64,000 nt of DNA from Hyphococcus lacteus (GCF_041058985.1 NZ_JBEHZE010000001.1:2542001-2606000), one strand, 5' to 3'; shown: positions 43,374-51,935, counted from the stretch's first letter. Notes: generated by a model not told the origin, from the sequence alone. Numbers and translations: made by a program.

Positions 43374-43835
43374 ATGTCTCGCATTGACGACCGTCTCGCA
43401 GAACTTGGCATCACATTGCCCGATCCGGTTGCCCCCGTCGCTAACTATGTCCCCTATGTGAAATCAGGAAACCTCGTTTTCATCTCTGGTCAGGTTTCTA
43501 TAGGCGCAGATGGATTGATTACCGGTAAGGTCGGCGAAGACCTTTCGCTTGAAGACGGCGTCAACGCTGCAAAAGCATGTGGAATTAGCCTGATTGCCCA
43601 ACTCAAAAATGCTTGTGATGGTGATCTGGATCGCGTTGTCCGCGTGATAAAACTCGGCGGGTTTGTGAACTGTCGTGAGAATTTCACCGACCAACCGAAA
43701 ATCGTAAATGGAACTTCCGATCTTATGGTCGACGTTTTTGGCGATGCTGGCCGTCATGCCCGCGCCGCAGTTGGTGCACCCGCACTACCACTCAATGCTG
43801 CTGTCGAAGTTGATGGGGTTTTCGAGATTAAGTAA
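43374..43835 (+). CDS. ridA: RidA family reactive intermediate deaminase
   Basis: A 153-residue protein of the YjgF/RidA family. RidA members hydrolyse reactive enamine/imine intermediates produced by PLP enzymes such as threonine dehydratase. Typical segments are GNLVFISGQVSIGADGLIT (about 32-50) and DVFGDAGRHARAAVGAPALPLNAAVEVD near the C terminus, with the arginine in HARAAVG. Location next to the threonine genes is suggestive but not proof. It overlaps the next gene by 1 bp. Confidence 0.85.
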   Translation: MSRIDDRLAELGITLPDPVAPVANYVPYVKSGNLVFISGQVSIGADGLITGKVGEDLSLEDGVNAAKACGISLIAQLKNACDGDLDRVVRVIKLGGFVNCRENFTDQPKIVNGTSDLMVDVFGDAGRHARAAVGAPALPLNAAVEVDGVFEIK

Positions 43836-44986
43836 TGCCAGACGGGCCCGGTTCAGTTACAGCGCGAACACTCGCCTCAATCTCTGAGGTTCGCGCTGAA
43901 GTCTGGAATGGATTGGCTAATCCACCGGGCCAAATTTTTAATCCATTTGTTAGCCACGAATTTTTGTCAGCACTTGAAACGTCTAAATCAATTTCGCCCG
44001 AAGTTGGCTGGGCACCCATGCACCTCGTCCTAGAGGACGCAAATACAACTACTGGCGTTGCGCCGCTATACGCTAAAGGGCACAGCCAAGGTGAATATAT
44101 TTTCGACCACCATTGGGCCGATGCCTATGCACGTGCAGGTGGCCAATATTATCCAAAACTTCTATGTGCTGCACCATTCACGCCAGCCCAAGGCCCACGG
44201 CTTTTGGCCCAGAGCGAAGCCGCCAAAGTTAACCTTGCCATCGCACTTCGCCAGATATCAGAGCGGATAGGCGCTTCTTCCGCCCATGTAAATTTCATCA
44301 ATGAAGGTGACAAAACCACGTTGGAGAAATCCGGATATCTACTCCGTATGGGTGAGCAATACCATTGGCTCAATAAAGGGTATGAGACTTTCGATGATTT
44401 CCTCGCTGCGATGTCTTCGCGCAAACGCAAAGCCATTCGTCGTGAGCGCCGCGAAGCCAACAATGAGCTTACTATTCGGCGTTTAGTGGGTGATGAAATT
44501 ACCGAACGTCATTGGGATGCTTTCTGGATTTTTTACCAAGACACCGGTGCTAGAAAATGGGGTACACCCTATTTAACGCGTACTTTTTTTCGGCAAATTG
44601 CCGAGAGCATTCCCGAACAAATTCTAATGATTGTCGCTGAGCGAGATGGTGAACCCATCGCCGGTGCACTCAATCTTATCGGTGGTGACACACTTTATGG
44701 CCGTTACTGGGGCTGTACCGAAGATGTTCCGTTTTTACATTTCGAATTGTGTTACCATCAGGCTGTTGACTTCGCCATTGAGCGCGGCTTGGCGCACGTC
44801 GAAGCGGGTGCGCAAGGTCAACACAAAATTGCAAGAGGGTATGAGCCTGTTTCTACTTGGTCGGCTCATTGGATCAATAATGATAGCTTTCGCGATGCGA
44901 TATCACGCTACCTTGAAGCTGAGAGGGAAAGTACAAACCTTGAGATCGAGGCACTGAAAGACTTTACGCCTTATAAAAAATCCTAG
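43835..44986 (+). CDS. DUF482 protein (FemAB-like GNAT-fold)
   Basis: A 383-residue cytoplasmic protein of the DUF482 family, which resembles FemAB-type acyltransferases with two GNAT-like folds. Conserved features include NPFVSHEFLSALE (about 32-44), HHWADAYARAGGQYYPKL (about 91-108), RKRKAIRRERREA (about 196-208) and VEAGAQGQHKIARGYEP (about 328-344). Substrate is unknown; links to peptidoglycan or siderophore-like peptides have been proposed for relatives. It overlaps ridA by 1 bp and is followed by the DUF2007 gene after 14 bp, so all may be one unit. Confidence 0.75.
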   Translation: MPDGPGSVTARTLASISEVRAEVWNGLANPPGQIFNPFVSHEFLSALETSKSISPEVGWAPMHLVLEDANTTTGVAPLYAKGHSQGEYIFDHHWADAYARAGGQYYPKLLCAAPFTPAQGPRLLAQSEAAKVNLAIALRQISERIGASSAHVNFINEGDKTTLEKSGYLLRMGEQYHWLNKGYETFDDFLAAMSSRKRKAIRRERREANNELTIRRLVGDEITERHWDAFWIFYQDTGARKWGTPYLTRTFFRQIAESIPEQILMIVAERDGEPIAGALNLIGGDTLYGRYWGCTEDVPFLHFELCYHQAVDFAIERGLAHVEAGAQGQHKIARGYEPVSTWSAHWINNDSFRDAISRYLEAERESTNLEIEALKDFTPYKKS

Positions 44987-45000
44987 CGCAGAGGCACCGA

Positions 45001-45234
45001 ATGAAAACGATTAAACGCACCAAAGATCAACAAGAAGCAAAGATCATCATCAGCTACCTTCGGGCAAATGGCATTGACGCTGAAATTTTGGATGGTGCCA
45101 TTAATTCAGTTTTGCCCGTTATGCCGGGCGGCGTTCGAATTGCCGTTCCTGAGCACCAAGAATCCGAAGCAATAGGGCTTCTTGAGTTAGCGCAATCCGG
45201 CGGTGCCGCATTAAACGATGGTGATGAGCAATGA
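45001..45234 (+). CDS. Small DUF2007-type protein
   Basis: A 77-residue cytoplasmic protein with a ferredoxin-like pattern: helix EAKIIISYLRANGIDAEIL, then GAINSVLPVMPGGVRIAVPE. This matches DUF2007, a family often called signal-transducing but without known function. It overlaps the HIT gene by 4 bp, so translation is coupled. The start ATG is 14 bp after the DUF482 gene. Confidence 0.7.
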   Translation: MKTIKRTKDQQEAKIIISYLRANGIDAEILDGAINSVLPVMPGGVRIAVPEHQESEAIGLLELAQSGGAALNDGDEQ

Positions 45235-45674
45235 GCCTTTTTGAAACTTATGACGACGACAATATTTTCGCGAAAATCATTCGTGGTGAAATTCCATCGG
45301 TGAAACTCTACGAGACTGATTCCGTCCTTTCATTTATGGATGCATTTCCCCAAAGCCCTGGCCATTGTTTGGTTATTCACAAACAATCGACAGCAACAAA
45401 TCTGTTTGATGTTCCCACTGACGCTCTCGCGGAAATCATCACCACAACGCAAAAAATTGCCGCTGCAGTCAAGGATAGCCTAAAACCAGATGGCATTAGA
45501 ATTATGCAATTCAATGGCGCACCTGCAGGACAGACCGTATTCCATCTGCATTTTCATATAATTCCAATGTATACTGAACAATCAATCGGTAAACACGCGA
45601 CCGGCGGCCCGGCTGACTCAGAAAAACTCGAAGAATTGGCGACCAAAATTCGCAGTAATCTGAAACAAAATTAA
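45231..45674 (+). CDS. HIT family protein
   Basis: A 147-residue histidine-triad hydrolase that acts on nucleotide-phosphate bonds. The triad is HLHFHIIPMY (about residues 104-113). Other landmarks are IFAKIIRGEIPSVKLYE (about 11-27) and PGHCLVIHKQS. Probable Hint-type adenosine 5'-phosphoramidase. It ends the short operon with the DUF2007 gene. The structured RNA candidate starts 63 bp after its stop codon. Confidence 0.9.
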   Translation: MSLFETYDDDNIFAKIIRGEIPSVKLYETDSVLSFMDAFPQSPGHCLVIHKQSTATNLFDVPTDALAEIITTTQKIAAAVKDSLKPDGIRIMQFNGAPAGQTVFHLHFHIIPMYTEQSIGKHATGGPADSEKLEELATKIRSNLKQN

Positions 45675-45701
45675 CCTCACATTTGCTCTCGGATATGTGT
45701 T

Positions 45702-45730
45702 TTGCATCATGCAATCCGCATCGCTATTTG
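45702..45730 (+). promoter_or_regulatory. Candidate promoter of the C-rich structured RNA
   Basis: TTGCAT (45702-45707) and TATTTG (45725-45730) are separated by exactly 17 nt, and a transcript starting 8 nt after the -10 box would begin at G45738, the first base of the first long stem. The -10 box is not perfect. Confidence 0.45.
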
Positions 45731-45737
45731 TTGTTTC

Positions 45738-45922
45738 GCTGACGGGAAAAAGCCCCCCTTGAACGAAACGCATTCCCCCCTCAATGCAATTCGTTTCTCC
45801 CGTCGGCTGTGTTGTCGCACCCCTGCGACACATGATCTGAACTAACAGGTGCATTAGCCCCCCGCTAATTTTGGTGTACCTGTTCAAGACCGCCGCGTTC
45901 CTTCCCTCGCGGCGGTCTTCTT
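45738..45922 (+). ncRNA. Candidate small RNA with C-rich loops (about 185 nt)
   Basis: Four stem-loops follow one another. Hairpin 1: GCTGACGGGA (45738-45747) pairs with TCCCGTCGGC (45798-45807), enclosing a single-stranded GCCCCCC and an inner stem with loop CCCCCCTC. Hairpin 2: TGTCGCA-CCCC-TGCGACA (45813-45830). Hairpin 3: AACAGGTGCA/TGTACCTGTT (45844-45853, 45875-45884), with inner TTAGC-CCCCC-GCTAA (45854-45868). Terminator: AAGACCGCCGCG/CGCGGCGGTCTT (45886-45919). Each of the two 10-bp stems has one G-T pair that only fits RNA from the plus strand. C-rich loops suit pairing to G-rich ribosome binding sites, as in several alphaproteobacterial small RNAs. No protein frame of note occupies it. 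The family is not recognised. Confidence 0.72.
45886..45922 (+). terminator. Terminator hairpin ending the C-rich RNA
   Basis: Perfect 12-bp GC-rich stem AAGACCGCCGCG/CGCGGCGGTCTT around loop TTCCTTCCCT, followed by CTTGC. The U-tract is short and interrupted (TCTTCTT), so it is a fair but not ideal intrinsic terminator. Confidence 0.65.
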
Positions 45923-45980
45923 GCATCCGGGGCCCGGCTGGTGACATCATGCTGTTCCCAAAAGCCATGGTCGCCGGTTT

Positions 45981-46823
45981 ATGATTGAAATTTCAGCGCA
46001 AGACACTCGAATTCAAATTGCGCCCGAATTCGGTTGCGCAGTGACCCAATTTCAATTTGGTGAGCGCAATATTCTTCGTGGAACATCATCTCTTAGTGCA
46101 GTTGCTAACGATCCACGGGAAGCCGCTTGCTTTCCCTGCGTCCCATGGTTCGGACGACTTACGGAACCGCTAGTCTCTGGCACAAAACAATACGCTATCA
46201 AGTCAAATTTACCGGTCTGCGATGACCAGTTCGCTATTCACGGTGACGGCTGGGTAAATGCTTGGGTGCCTAGCGTGGTTGATGAAAGCGCCCTCACCTG
46301 CACTTATTTGCACCAGCCGACTCGTGGTAATTATCCATTCAAATATAGCGCTCAGCAGCGCTTTTGCGCGACCCCGGCAGGATTGGAAATTTCGCTCGGC
46401 GTGAGAAATGAGAGTATGAACGCAATTCCTGTCGGATTGGGGTTACATCCTTTCTTTCTGCGAACGGCGACGACTCGCTTAACAGTGAGTGCAGATGAAA
46501 TATGGACACCACCGAGCCATGACCAGCCCGGCGATCAACGGCCAACAGAACCATCGACGGATTTCAGGCAAACTAATGTGCTGCCCGACAGCGGCATCGA
46601 CCACACCCTTCTCGGCTGGGACGGTATTGCTAGAATCGAAAATTCCGGTGGTGTCACAACGTTAAGAAGCGACGCGCCATACCTTCATCTTTATGCGCCA
46701 ATAGGCCAAGGTTATTTTTGCCTTGAACCGATCACACAGCTTCCAGGAAAGTTCGGGAACAGACTTCTCAATACCGGTGAAGACCATGTGCTTACTCTTT
46801 CAATAGAGTACACACCAAACTGA
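45981..46823 (+). CDS. Aldose 1-epimerase family protein
   Basis: A 280-residue GalM-like mutarotase or sugar-phosphate epimerase. Conserved landmarks are CFPCVPWFGRLTEP (about 51-64), the histidine in FAIHGDGWVNAW (about 82-93), LGLHPFFLR (about 152-160) and the catalytic-type glutamate in YFCLEPITQLPGKF (about 243-256). The family includes many members of unknown sugar specificity. It stands alone, 59 bp after the structured RNA. Convergent clpA lies 34 bp beyond. Confidence 0.82.
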   Translation: MIEISAQDTRIQIAPEFGCAVTQFQFGERNILRGTSSLSAVANDPREAACFPCVPWFGRLTEPLVSGTKQYAIKSNLPVCDDQFAIHGDGWVNAWVPSVVDESALTCTYLHQPTRGNYPFKYSAQQRFCATPAGLEISLGVRNESMNAIPVGLGLHPFFLRTATTRLTVSADEIWTPPSHDQPGDQRPTEPSTDFRQTNVLPDSGIDHTLLGWDGIARIENSGGVTTLRSDAPYLHLYAPIGQGYFCLEPITQLPGKFGNRLLNTGEDHVLTLSIEYTPN

Positions 46824-46846
46824 CCCGCATTTTTACATGCGGGTCA
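46821..46846. terminator. Bidirectional hairpin between the epimerase gene and clpA
   Basis: Perfect 10-bp stem TGACCCGCAT/ATGCGGGTCA with loop TTTTAC. It begins with the stop codon of the epimerase gene and is followed by ATGATTTTAATTT. It lies between convergent genes, so it can end both transcripts. U-runs are weak. Confidence 0.6.
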
Positions 46847-46857
46847 ATGATTTTAAT

Positions 46858-49188
46858 TTACTCAACCAATGCCGGAACATTAGAGCCGTCACCACCATCT
46901 TTTGGTTTGTCGACATTTTCTGGATCAGGCAAATATTCAAAATCTAGTTTTGTTGGATCATCCTTATCAAGAATAACACGCACGATGCCACCTTCTTTTA
47001 GGCTTCCAAAAAGAATTTCATCGGCGATTGGCTTTTTCACATGTTCCTGAATGATGCGAGAAAGCGGACGTGCACCCATTTCATCGTCGAAACCACGTAC
47101 AGCTAACCACCCTGTGGCCTCTTCCGATAATTCAAAAGTGACACCGCGATCAGCAAGTTGCACTTCGAGTTGCAATACAAATTTCTCCACGATGCGATTG
47201 ATAATGGCGGGAGAAAGTCCAGCAAATTGAATAGTAGCATCAAGCCGATTGCGGAATTCCGGCGTAAACATGCGTTTAATCGCTGCTTCCGTTTCATCGA
47301 CTTTTTTACCACCAGCAAAACCAATAGCAAACTTGGCAGCGTCTGAGGCACCCGCATTGGTGGTCATGATTATAATCACATTACGGAAATCGACCTTTCG
47401 GCCATTTGCGTCCGTAAGCTGACCATTATCCATAACCTGAAGAAGAATATTGAAAATTTCCGGGTGTGCTTTTTCAATTTCATCCAATAGCAAAACACAA
47501 TGCGGGTTTTGGTCGATAGCATCAGTCAGCAAACCGCCTTGATCGAAACCGACATAACCGGGAGGCGCACCAATCAAACGTGAAACCGTATGGCGTTCCA
47601 TATATTCGGACATATCAAAACGGACCAGCTCAAGCCCCATGACAAGGCCCAGCTGTTTTGCGACCTCGGTTTTACCAACGCCTGTAGGACCCGCAAACAA
47701 ATACGACCCAATTGGTTTTTCCGGCTCACGAAGACCCGCACGCGAAAGCTTGATTGCCGCCGCGAGTTGATCGATCGCTTCGTCCTGGCCAAATACAACC
47801 CGGCGCAAATCTTCGCCCAGTTTTTGGAGGCGTTCGGTATCCGATTTCGATACGCTTTTTGGTGGGATACGGGCCATTTTCGCAACGACCTCTTCAATTT
47901 CCGGCTCGTCAATGACACTCTTGCGCTTTTCGGCAGTGTAAAGCATCTGGCGTGCGCCAGCTTCGTCAATGACATCAATGGCCTTATCGGGCAATTTCCG
48001 ATCCGTCATATATTTAGAGGACAGTTCCGCCGCCGCACGAATCGCTTCGTCCGTATACTTAATTTTATGATGCTCTTCAAAATAAGGCTTAAGGCCCATT
48101 AGAATCTGTACTGTGTCTTCTTTAGAAGGTTCCAACACATCAATTTTTTGGAACCGGCGCGCGAGTGCACGGTCTTTTTCAAAATGCTGACGGTATTCCT
48201 TATACGTCGTTGATCCCATGCAACGAAGTGCCCCTGATTGAAGCGCAGGCTTCAACAAGTTCGATGCATCCATCGCACCGCCAGACGTCGCCCCAGCACC
48301 AATGACAGTGTGGATCTCGTCGATAAACAAAACAGCATCTTCATGTTCTTCAAGTTCTTTGAGAACGGCCTTGATGCGCTCTTCAAAATCACCGCGATAC
48401 CGAGTACCCGCGAGGAGCGAACCCATATCAAGCGAATAGATTGTCGAATTCGCTAATACCTCGGGCACTTCTTCATCAACGATTTTGCGCGCGAGGCCCT
48501 CAGCAATAGCCGTTTTGCCTACGCCCGGATCTCCAACCAAAAGCGGGTTGTTTTTTCGCCGACGACATAGAACCTGAATTGAACGTTCAACCTCAGCGTC
48601 GCGTCCAATAAGTGGGTCGATTTTGCCAGAACGCGCTTTTACGTTGAGATCAACACAATATGATTCTAACGCGCTTTCTTGTTTCCCGGCCTGAGCCTCA
48701 GCTTCTTCACTGGTTCCACGCGGAGCTGAGCGTTGCTGGTTTTCACCGGCCCGTTTTGCAATACCGTGCGAGATATAATTGACCGCATCGAAGCGGCTCA
48801 TATCTTGCCCTTGAAGGAAATGCGCAGCATGCGACTCGCGTTCTGCAAACAACGCAACAAGCACATTCGCGCCAGTGACCTCTTCACGTCCTGAAGCCTG
48901 CACGTGAATGACGGCGCGCTGAATAACGCGCTGAAAACTCGCCGTTGGTTTGGCTTGCTCACCATTTTCAAGTTTTAAATTGGCGAGATCGTTTTCGATA
49001 AATTCGTAAAGTTGGCGTCGCAATAAATCGACATCAACATTACAAGCGCGCATGACGGCCGCTGCGTCTTGGTCGTCTGTCAGCGCTAACAAAAGGTGCT
49101 CTAGAGTTGCCAGTTCGTGATCGCGCTCTGTTGCCAGGGCGATCGCACTGTGGAGGGCTTCGTCGAGATTTCTACTGAATGACGCCAC
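46858..49188 (-). CDS. clpA: ATP-dependent Clp protease ATP-binding subunit ClpA
   Basis: Unfoldase of the ClpAP protease. The 776-residue protein has the N domain with twin helical repeats (about 1-145), a first AAA+ module with Walker A GDPGVGKTA and Walker B VLFIDEIHT (about 225-300), a second with GPTGVGKTE and LLDEIEKAHP (about 500-580), and the ClpP-binding loop IGF in KFAIGFAGG (about 625-633). Length is standard. clpS starts 3 bp upstream, giving the adaptor-unfoldase operon that degrades N-degron substrates. Confidence 0.97.
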   Translation of the reverse strand: MASFSRNLDEALHSAIALATERDHELATLEHLLLALTDDQDAAAVMRACNVDVDLLRRQLYEFIENDLANLKLENGEQAKPTASFQRVIQRAVIHVQASGREEVTGANVLVALFAERESHAAHFLQGQDMSRFDAVNYISHGIAKRAGENQQRSAPRGTSEEAEAQAGKQESALESYCVDLNVKARSGKIDPLIGRDAEVERSIQVLCRRRKNNPLLVGDPGVGKTAIAEGLARKIVDEEVPEVLANSTIYSLDMGSLLAGTRYRGDFEERIKAVLKELEEHEDAVLFIDEIHTVIGAGATSGGAMDASNLLKPALQSGALRCMGSTTYKEYRQHFEKDRALARRFQKIDVLEPSKEDTVQILMGLKPYFEEHHKIKYTDEAIRAAAELSSKYMTDRKLPDKAIDVIDEAGARQMLYTAEKRKSVIDEPEIEEVVAKMARIPPKSVSKSDTERLQKLGEDLRRVVFGQDEAIDQLAAAIKLSRAGLREPEKPIGSYLFAGPTGVGKTEVAKQLGLVMGLELVRFDMSEYMERHTVSRLIGAPPGYVGFDQGGLLTDAIDQNPHCVLLLDEIEKAHPEIFNILLQVMDNGQLTDANGRKVDFRNVIIIMTTNAGASDAAKFAIGFAGGKKVDETEAAIKRMFTPEFRNRLDATIQFAGLSPAIINRIVEKFVLQLEVQLADRGVTFELSEEATGWLAVRGFDDEMGARPLSRIIQEHVKKPIADEILFGSLKEGGIVRVILDKDDPTKLDFEYLPDPENVDKPKDGGDGSNVPALVE

Positions 49189-49191
49189 TTG

Positions 49192-49533
49192 CTACTCCCG
49201 TTCCATTGTACATTGCAGCGGATGCTGGTTGCGGCGTGAATATTCCATTACCTGCGCCACTTTGGTTTCGGCAATTTCGTAAGTGTAAACACCACACACA
49301 CCGATACCGCTTTGATGCACATGCATCATGATCCGCACTGCCTCTTCTGCGTCTTTCTTAAAGACCGCCTGAAGAAGCCACACCACAAACTCCTGTGGAG
49401 TGTAGTCATCGTTCAACAAGAGCACCTTATAGAGAGAAGGCCGTTTCGTCTTGGGTGCTGTTTTAGAGACTACCCCTACGCCTTGTCCTGGCCCTTGGCC
49501 TTGATCGTCGTCATGTTCGTGGTCGTCAGCCAT
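49192..49533 (-). CDS. clpS: ATP-dependent Clp protease adaptor ClpS
   Basis: A 113-residue adaptor that hands N-degron proteins to ClpA. The first 30 residues are flexible and Asp/His/Gly-rich; the conserved core runs KVLLLNDDYTPQEFVVWLL (about 38-56), then EAVRIMMHVHQSGIGVCGVYTYEIAETKV. Length and motifs match the alphaproteobacterial ClpS1 type. It overlaps nothing and precedes clpA by 3 bp. Confidence 0.96.
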   Translation of the reverse strand: MADDHEHDDDQGQGPGQGVGVVSKTAPKTKRPSLYKVLLLNDDYTPQEFVVWLLQAVFKKDAEEAVRIMMHVHQSGIGVCGVYTYEIAETKVAQVMEYSRRNQHPLQCTMERE

Positions 49534-49682
49534 ATTACTTCAGTTTCCGTATCCCGGCAGAATTTCTGCGATCCGCCGTTTCCGTCTTTAACACTCAAAT
49601 TCCGCTCTATTAGATATGTAATCGGATCAGGTTGAAAAGGCGCAAATTTTTCGTAACACCAGAAAGTTTCCAAAATTAGGAC

Positions 49683-49714
49683 AAAAAAAGGCCCGGCAAT
49701 ACGCACCGGGCCTT
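49683..49714 (-). terminator. Intrinsic terminator of the phasin gene
   Basis: On the minus strand: AAGGCCCGG-loop-CCGGGCCTTTTTTT, a 9-bp GC-rich stem with a 9-nt loop and a seven-base U-run. It lies 38 bp after the phasin stop codon. Textbook quality. Confidence 0.92.
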
Positions 49715-49752
49715 CACGCAACTGTTTACAAAGTGAACGCGTACTAAAACTT

Positions 49753-50193
49753 TTAAGGACGATATGCCTGAATTTTCTCGACGAGATCGCTGTAGCGTGT
49801 GGTCAAAGGCTCGACCGAGTCCTTCGCGGTTTCAGAACAGATGTCTGCCACCTTGTTGATTTGACCGAGGTTTTTCTCGATTGACGTGCGTACAAATTGG
49901 CTATTCAGCTCAACCGCATCGTTCAAAGATTTTGTTGCTGACGCCGCCTTTACGTTTGCAACAGTTTCTTCAAAAGCGGCCTTAGAGAACGCTGTTTGTT
50001 CAGCAGTCAACTTTTCGATACCTTTTGTGAACGCGCCGGCAGAAGCCATAATCGCACTCAATGATTCTTTTTGGAAATCAGCGAAGGATGAAACGCCTTC
50101 GGCAAATTTCTCATAGCCTTCTTTAAAGCTTTCGGGGCTGAACGCCTCAATATCGAAAGCATCGGCAATATTTGTCGTCTTGGCAGTTGCCAT
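49753..50193 (-). CDS. phaP: Phasin family protein
   Basis: A 146-residue amphipathic, mostly helical protein that coats polyhydroxyalkanoate granules. It has the phasin-type pattern FKEGYEKFAEGVSSFADFQK (about 22-41) and the heptad-rich middle EETVANVKAASATKSLNDAV. No signal peptide or cysteine. A strong intrinsic terminator follows, so it is monocistronic. Its promoter is flanked by palindromes resembling PhaR-type operators. The PHA synthase is elsewhere in the genome. Confidence 0.88.
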   Translation of the reverse strand: MATAKTTNIADAFDIEAFSPESFKEGYEKFAEGVSSFADFQKESLSAIMASAGAFTKGIEKLTAEQTAFSKAAFEETVANVKAASATKSLNDAVELNSQFVRTSIEKNLGQINKVADICSETAKDSVEPLTTRYSDLVEKIQAYRP

Positions 50194-50262
50194 GATTGTC
50201 TCCCGGATAATTCTAAACGCTACTGATTTGTTTCAATTGCGTTCTAACCACCAGAACGCCCA

Positions 50263-50277
50263 TTGTGCAACGCAACA
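50263..50277. promoter_or_regulatory. Candidate operator near the phasin transcription start
   Basis: TTGTGCAACGCAACA, an imperfect copy of the palindrome at 50309-50323. It overlaps the -10 box of the phasin promoter, where a bound repressor would block initiation. Confidence 0.45.
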
Positions 50278-50302
50278 TAGTCGCTAATGTTACTATAGTC
50301 AA
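50274..50302 (-). promoter_or_regulatory. Promoter of the phasin gene
   Basis: On the minus strand: TTGACT (50297-50302), 17-nt spacer, TATGTT (50274-50279). A good sigma-70 type match, about 80 bp upstream of the phasin start codon. Confidence 0.7.
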
Positions 50303-50308
50303 GCATTT

Positions 50309-50323
50309 TTGTGCGATGCACAA
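50309..50323. promoter_or_regulatory. Perfect palindrome upstream of the phasin -35 box, candidate PhaR operator
   Basis: TTGTGC-GAT-GCACAA, perfect 6-bp arms, 6 bp upstream of the -35 box. PhaR of other alphaproteobacteria binds TGC-rich palindromes in phasin promoters, which this resembles. The assignment is by position and resemblance. Confidence 0.5.
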
Positions 50324-50546
50324 TTTTCTGCGCGCCGCTATCTGTAAAGTTTTTGTTAACTTTCCATTTACCGCGCTCACCCATAATCTGAGTTCGGCAT
50401 GGTGTTTGCTCATATTTAGCTCTGATCTACCAGAAATGGGACGGGATCCGCGCTAAAAGGGGTGTGAGCGAAAAAAAACGCCAAATCTTGGGGCTGCGCG
50501 TCTCTCGAATATTGAAAACGACTTTGAATTAGGCGAGGCTCGCTGT
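50324..50546. other. Rest of the phasin-dac intergenic region
   Basis: This completes the 353-bp gap between the phasin gene and the carboxypeptidase gene. It presumably holds the promoter of the latter. I see GTTAAC at about 50355 with only a partial CtrA-type context (TAAA-N7-TTAAC), no hairpin of note and no gene. Confidence 0.5.
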
Positions 50547-51935
50547 ATGGTAATGGCGTTTCGTAGCGTAACAATCTGGGCATTAGCGTTGACCGTGGGT
50601 TTATTTATATCCCCACAGGCTCATGCCAACTCAAAATATGCCGCTTTTGTTATTCATGCCGATTCTGGCGACGTCTTTTTTGACCGTTATTCAACGGGCA
50701 AACGGTATCCCGCCTCATTAACCAAGATGATGACGCTCTATCTCCTCTTTGAAGCCATAGAGGAAGGAGATCTGACCCTTGAATCTAAGATTAAAGTGAC
50801 TGCCCATGCGGCCGGACAGCCTCCTTCAAAGCTTGGGCTGACGTCTGGCTCCACAATTAAAGTTGAGACCGCGATCAAAGCCCTCACCGTAAAGTCGGCG
50901 AATGATGTCGCAGCCGCGGTTGCCGAGGCGCTCGGCGGGTCGGAATGGCGCTTCGCCCAGACGATGACCGCGAAAGCTCGAAAATTGGGAATGCGGAATA
51001 CTACTTTCCGGAATGCATCTGGCCTACCCAATTCAAAACAAGTGACCACAGCCCGCGACATGGCCATCCTTGGACGCCGGGTGATGCAGGATTTCCCGCA
51101 ATATTATCATTATTTCTCAACCCAGAGCTTCACATGGGATGGCCGGACATACCGCACACATAATGCCCTCGTCCGAACCTTCGACGGCGCGGACGGCCTG
51201 AAGACCGGTTACACACGCCGCTCAGGCTTTAACCTTGCGACGTCTGCAACCCGTGACGGCAACCGCCTTATTGGTGTGGTCCTTGGTGGTCGCTCGTCTG
51301 CTACTCGCGATGCACATATGCGCAAAATTCTGAATGAAGCTTTTGCAGCAATCAAACAAAAGCCTACCCTTATCGCATCGCTCCATCGCAACACGCCAGA
51401 ACCTCGAATAAAGCCGACATTAATGGCTACCCTTACCTCACAAGCTGGTGCACCAACCATCGCGGAAAATAACGCGATGCGCGAAGAAATTACGATGGCC
51501 GCCGCCACATTTGTCTCCGACAACGGCGTCAGCCTCGACAAAACAAACGACAGTATTGGTGCATTAATCGCTTTAGCAGACACCGATGATTTCAATGAGT
51601 TCCAACGAAATCGTCTCGCGGCTCTTTCTGCAGAGCCTGAATTCGCCAGCGAAGGCGACACCGACAGCAATATTGATTTCACGTGGAGCGTTCAAATCGG
51701 GGCTTATTCCACAAAGGATATGGCTCAACGTGAATTAGAAAATGCGGTCCAGCTTTCCGGAATGGATAATCGCGATCGCGCCGTGCTGCCCACACCACGC
51801 GACAGTGGCAATATGCTTTACCGCGCCCGCATCACTCGGTTGACCGAGATTGAAGCTACCGCAGCATGTAAGGCTTTAAAAACCAATCGCAAAACCTGTT
51901 TCGTGGTTTCGGACGCGGATACGAAACTGAATTAA
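50547..51935 (+). CDS. D-alanyl-D-alanine carboxypeptidase with SPOR domain
   Basis: A 462-residue periplasmic penicillin-binding protein (DacA/DacF type) that trims peptidoglycan side chains. Signal peptide to about residue 28 (PQAHANSKYA cleavage). Active-site motifs are S57-x-x-K60 in YPASLTKMM, SAND (about 117-120) and LKTGYTRRSG (about 220-229). A long linker leads to a C-terminal SPOR domain (about 385-460, WSVQIGAYSTKDMAQRELE), which binds denuded septal peptidoglycan. The combination suggests recruitment to the division site. It is a single gene. Confidence 0.92.
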   Translation: MVMAFRSVTIWALALTVGLFISPQAHANSKYAAFVIHADSGDVFFDRYSTGKRYPASLTKMMTLYLLFEAIEEGDLTLESKIKVTAHAAGQPPSKLGLTSGSTIKVETAIKALTVKSANDVAAAVAEALGGSEWRFAQTMTAKARKLGMRNTTFRNASGLPNSKQVTTARDMAILGRRVMQDFPQYYHYFSTQSFTWDGRTYRTHNALVRTFDGADGLKTGYTRRSGFNLATSATRDGNRLIGVVLGGRSSATRDAHMRKILNEAFAAIKQKPTLIASLHRNTPEPRIKPTLMATLTSQAGAPTIAENNAMREEITMAAATFVSDNGVSLDKTNDSIGALIALADTDDFNEFQRNRLAALSAEPEFASEGDTDSNIDFTWSVQIGAYSTKDMAQRELENAVQLSGMDNRDRAVLPTPRDSGNMLYRARITRLTEIEATAACKALKTNRKTCFVVSDADTKLN

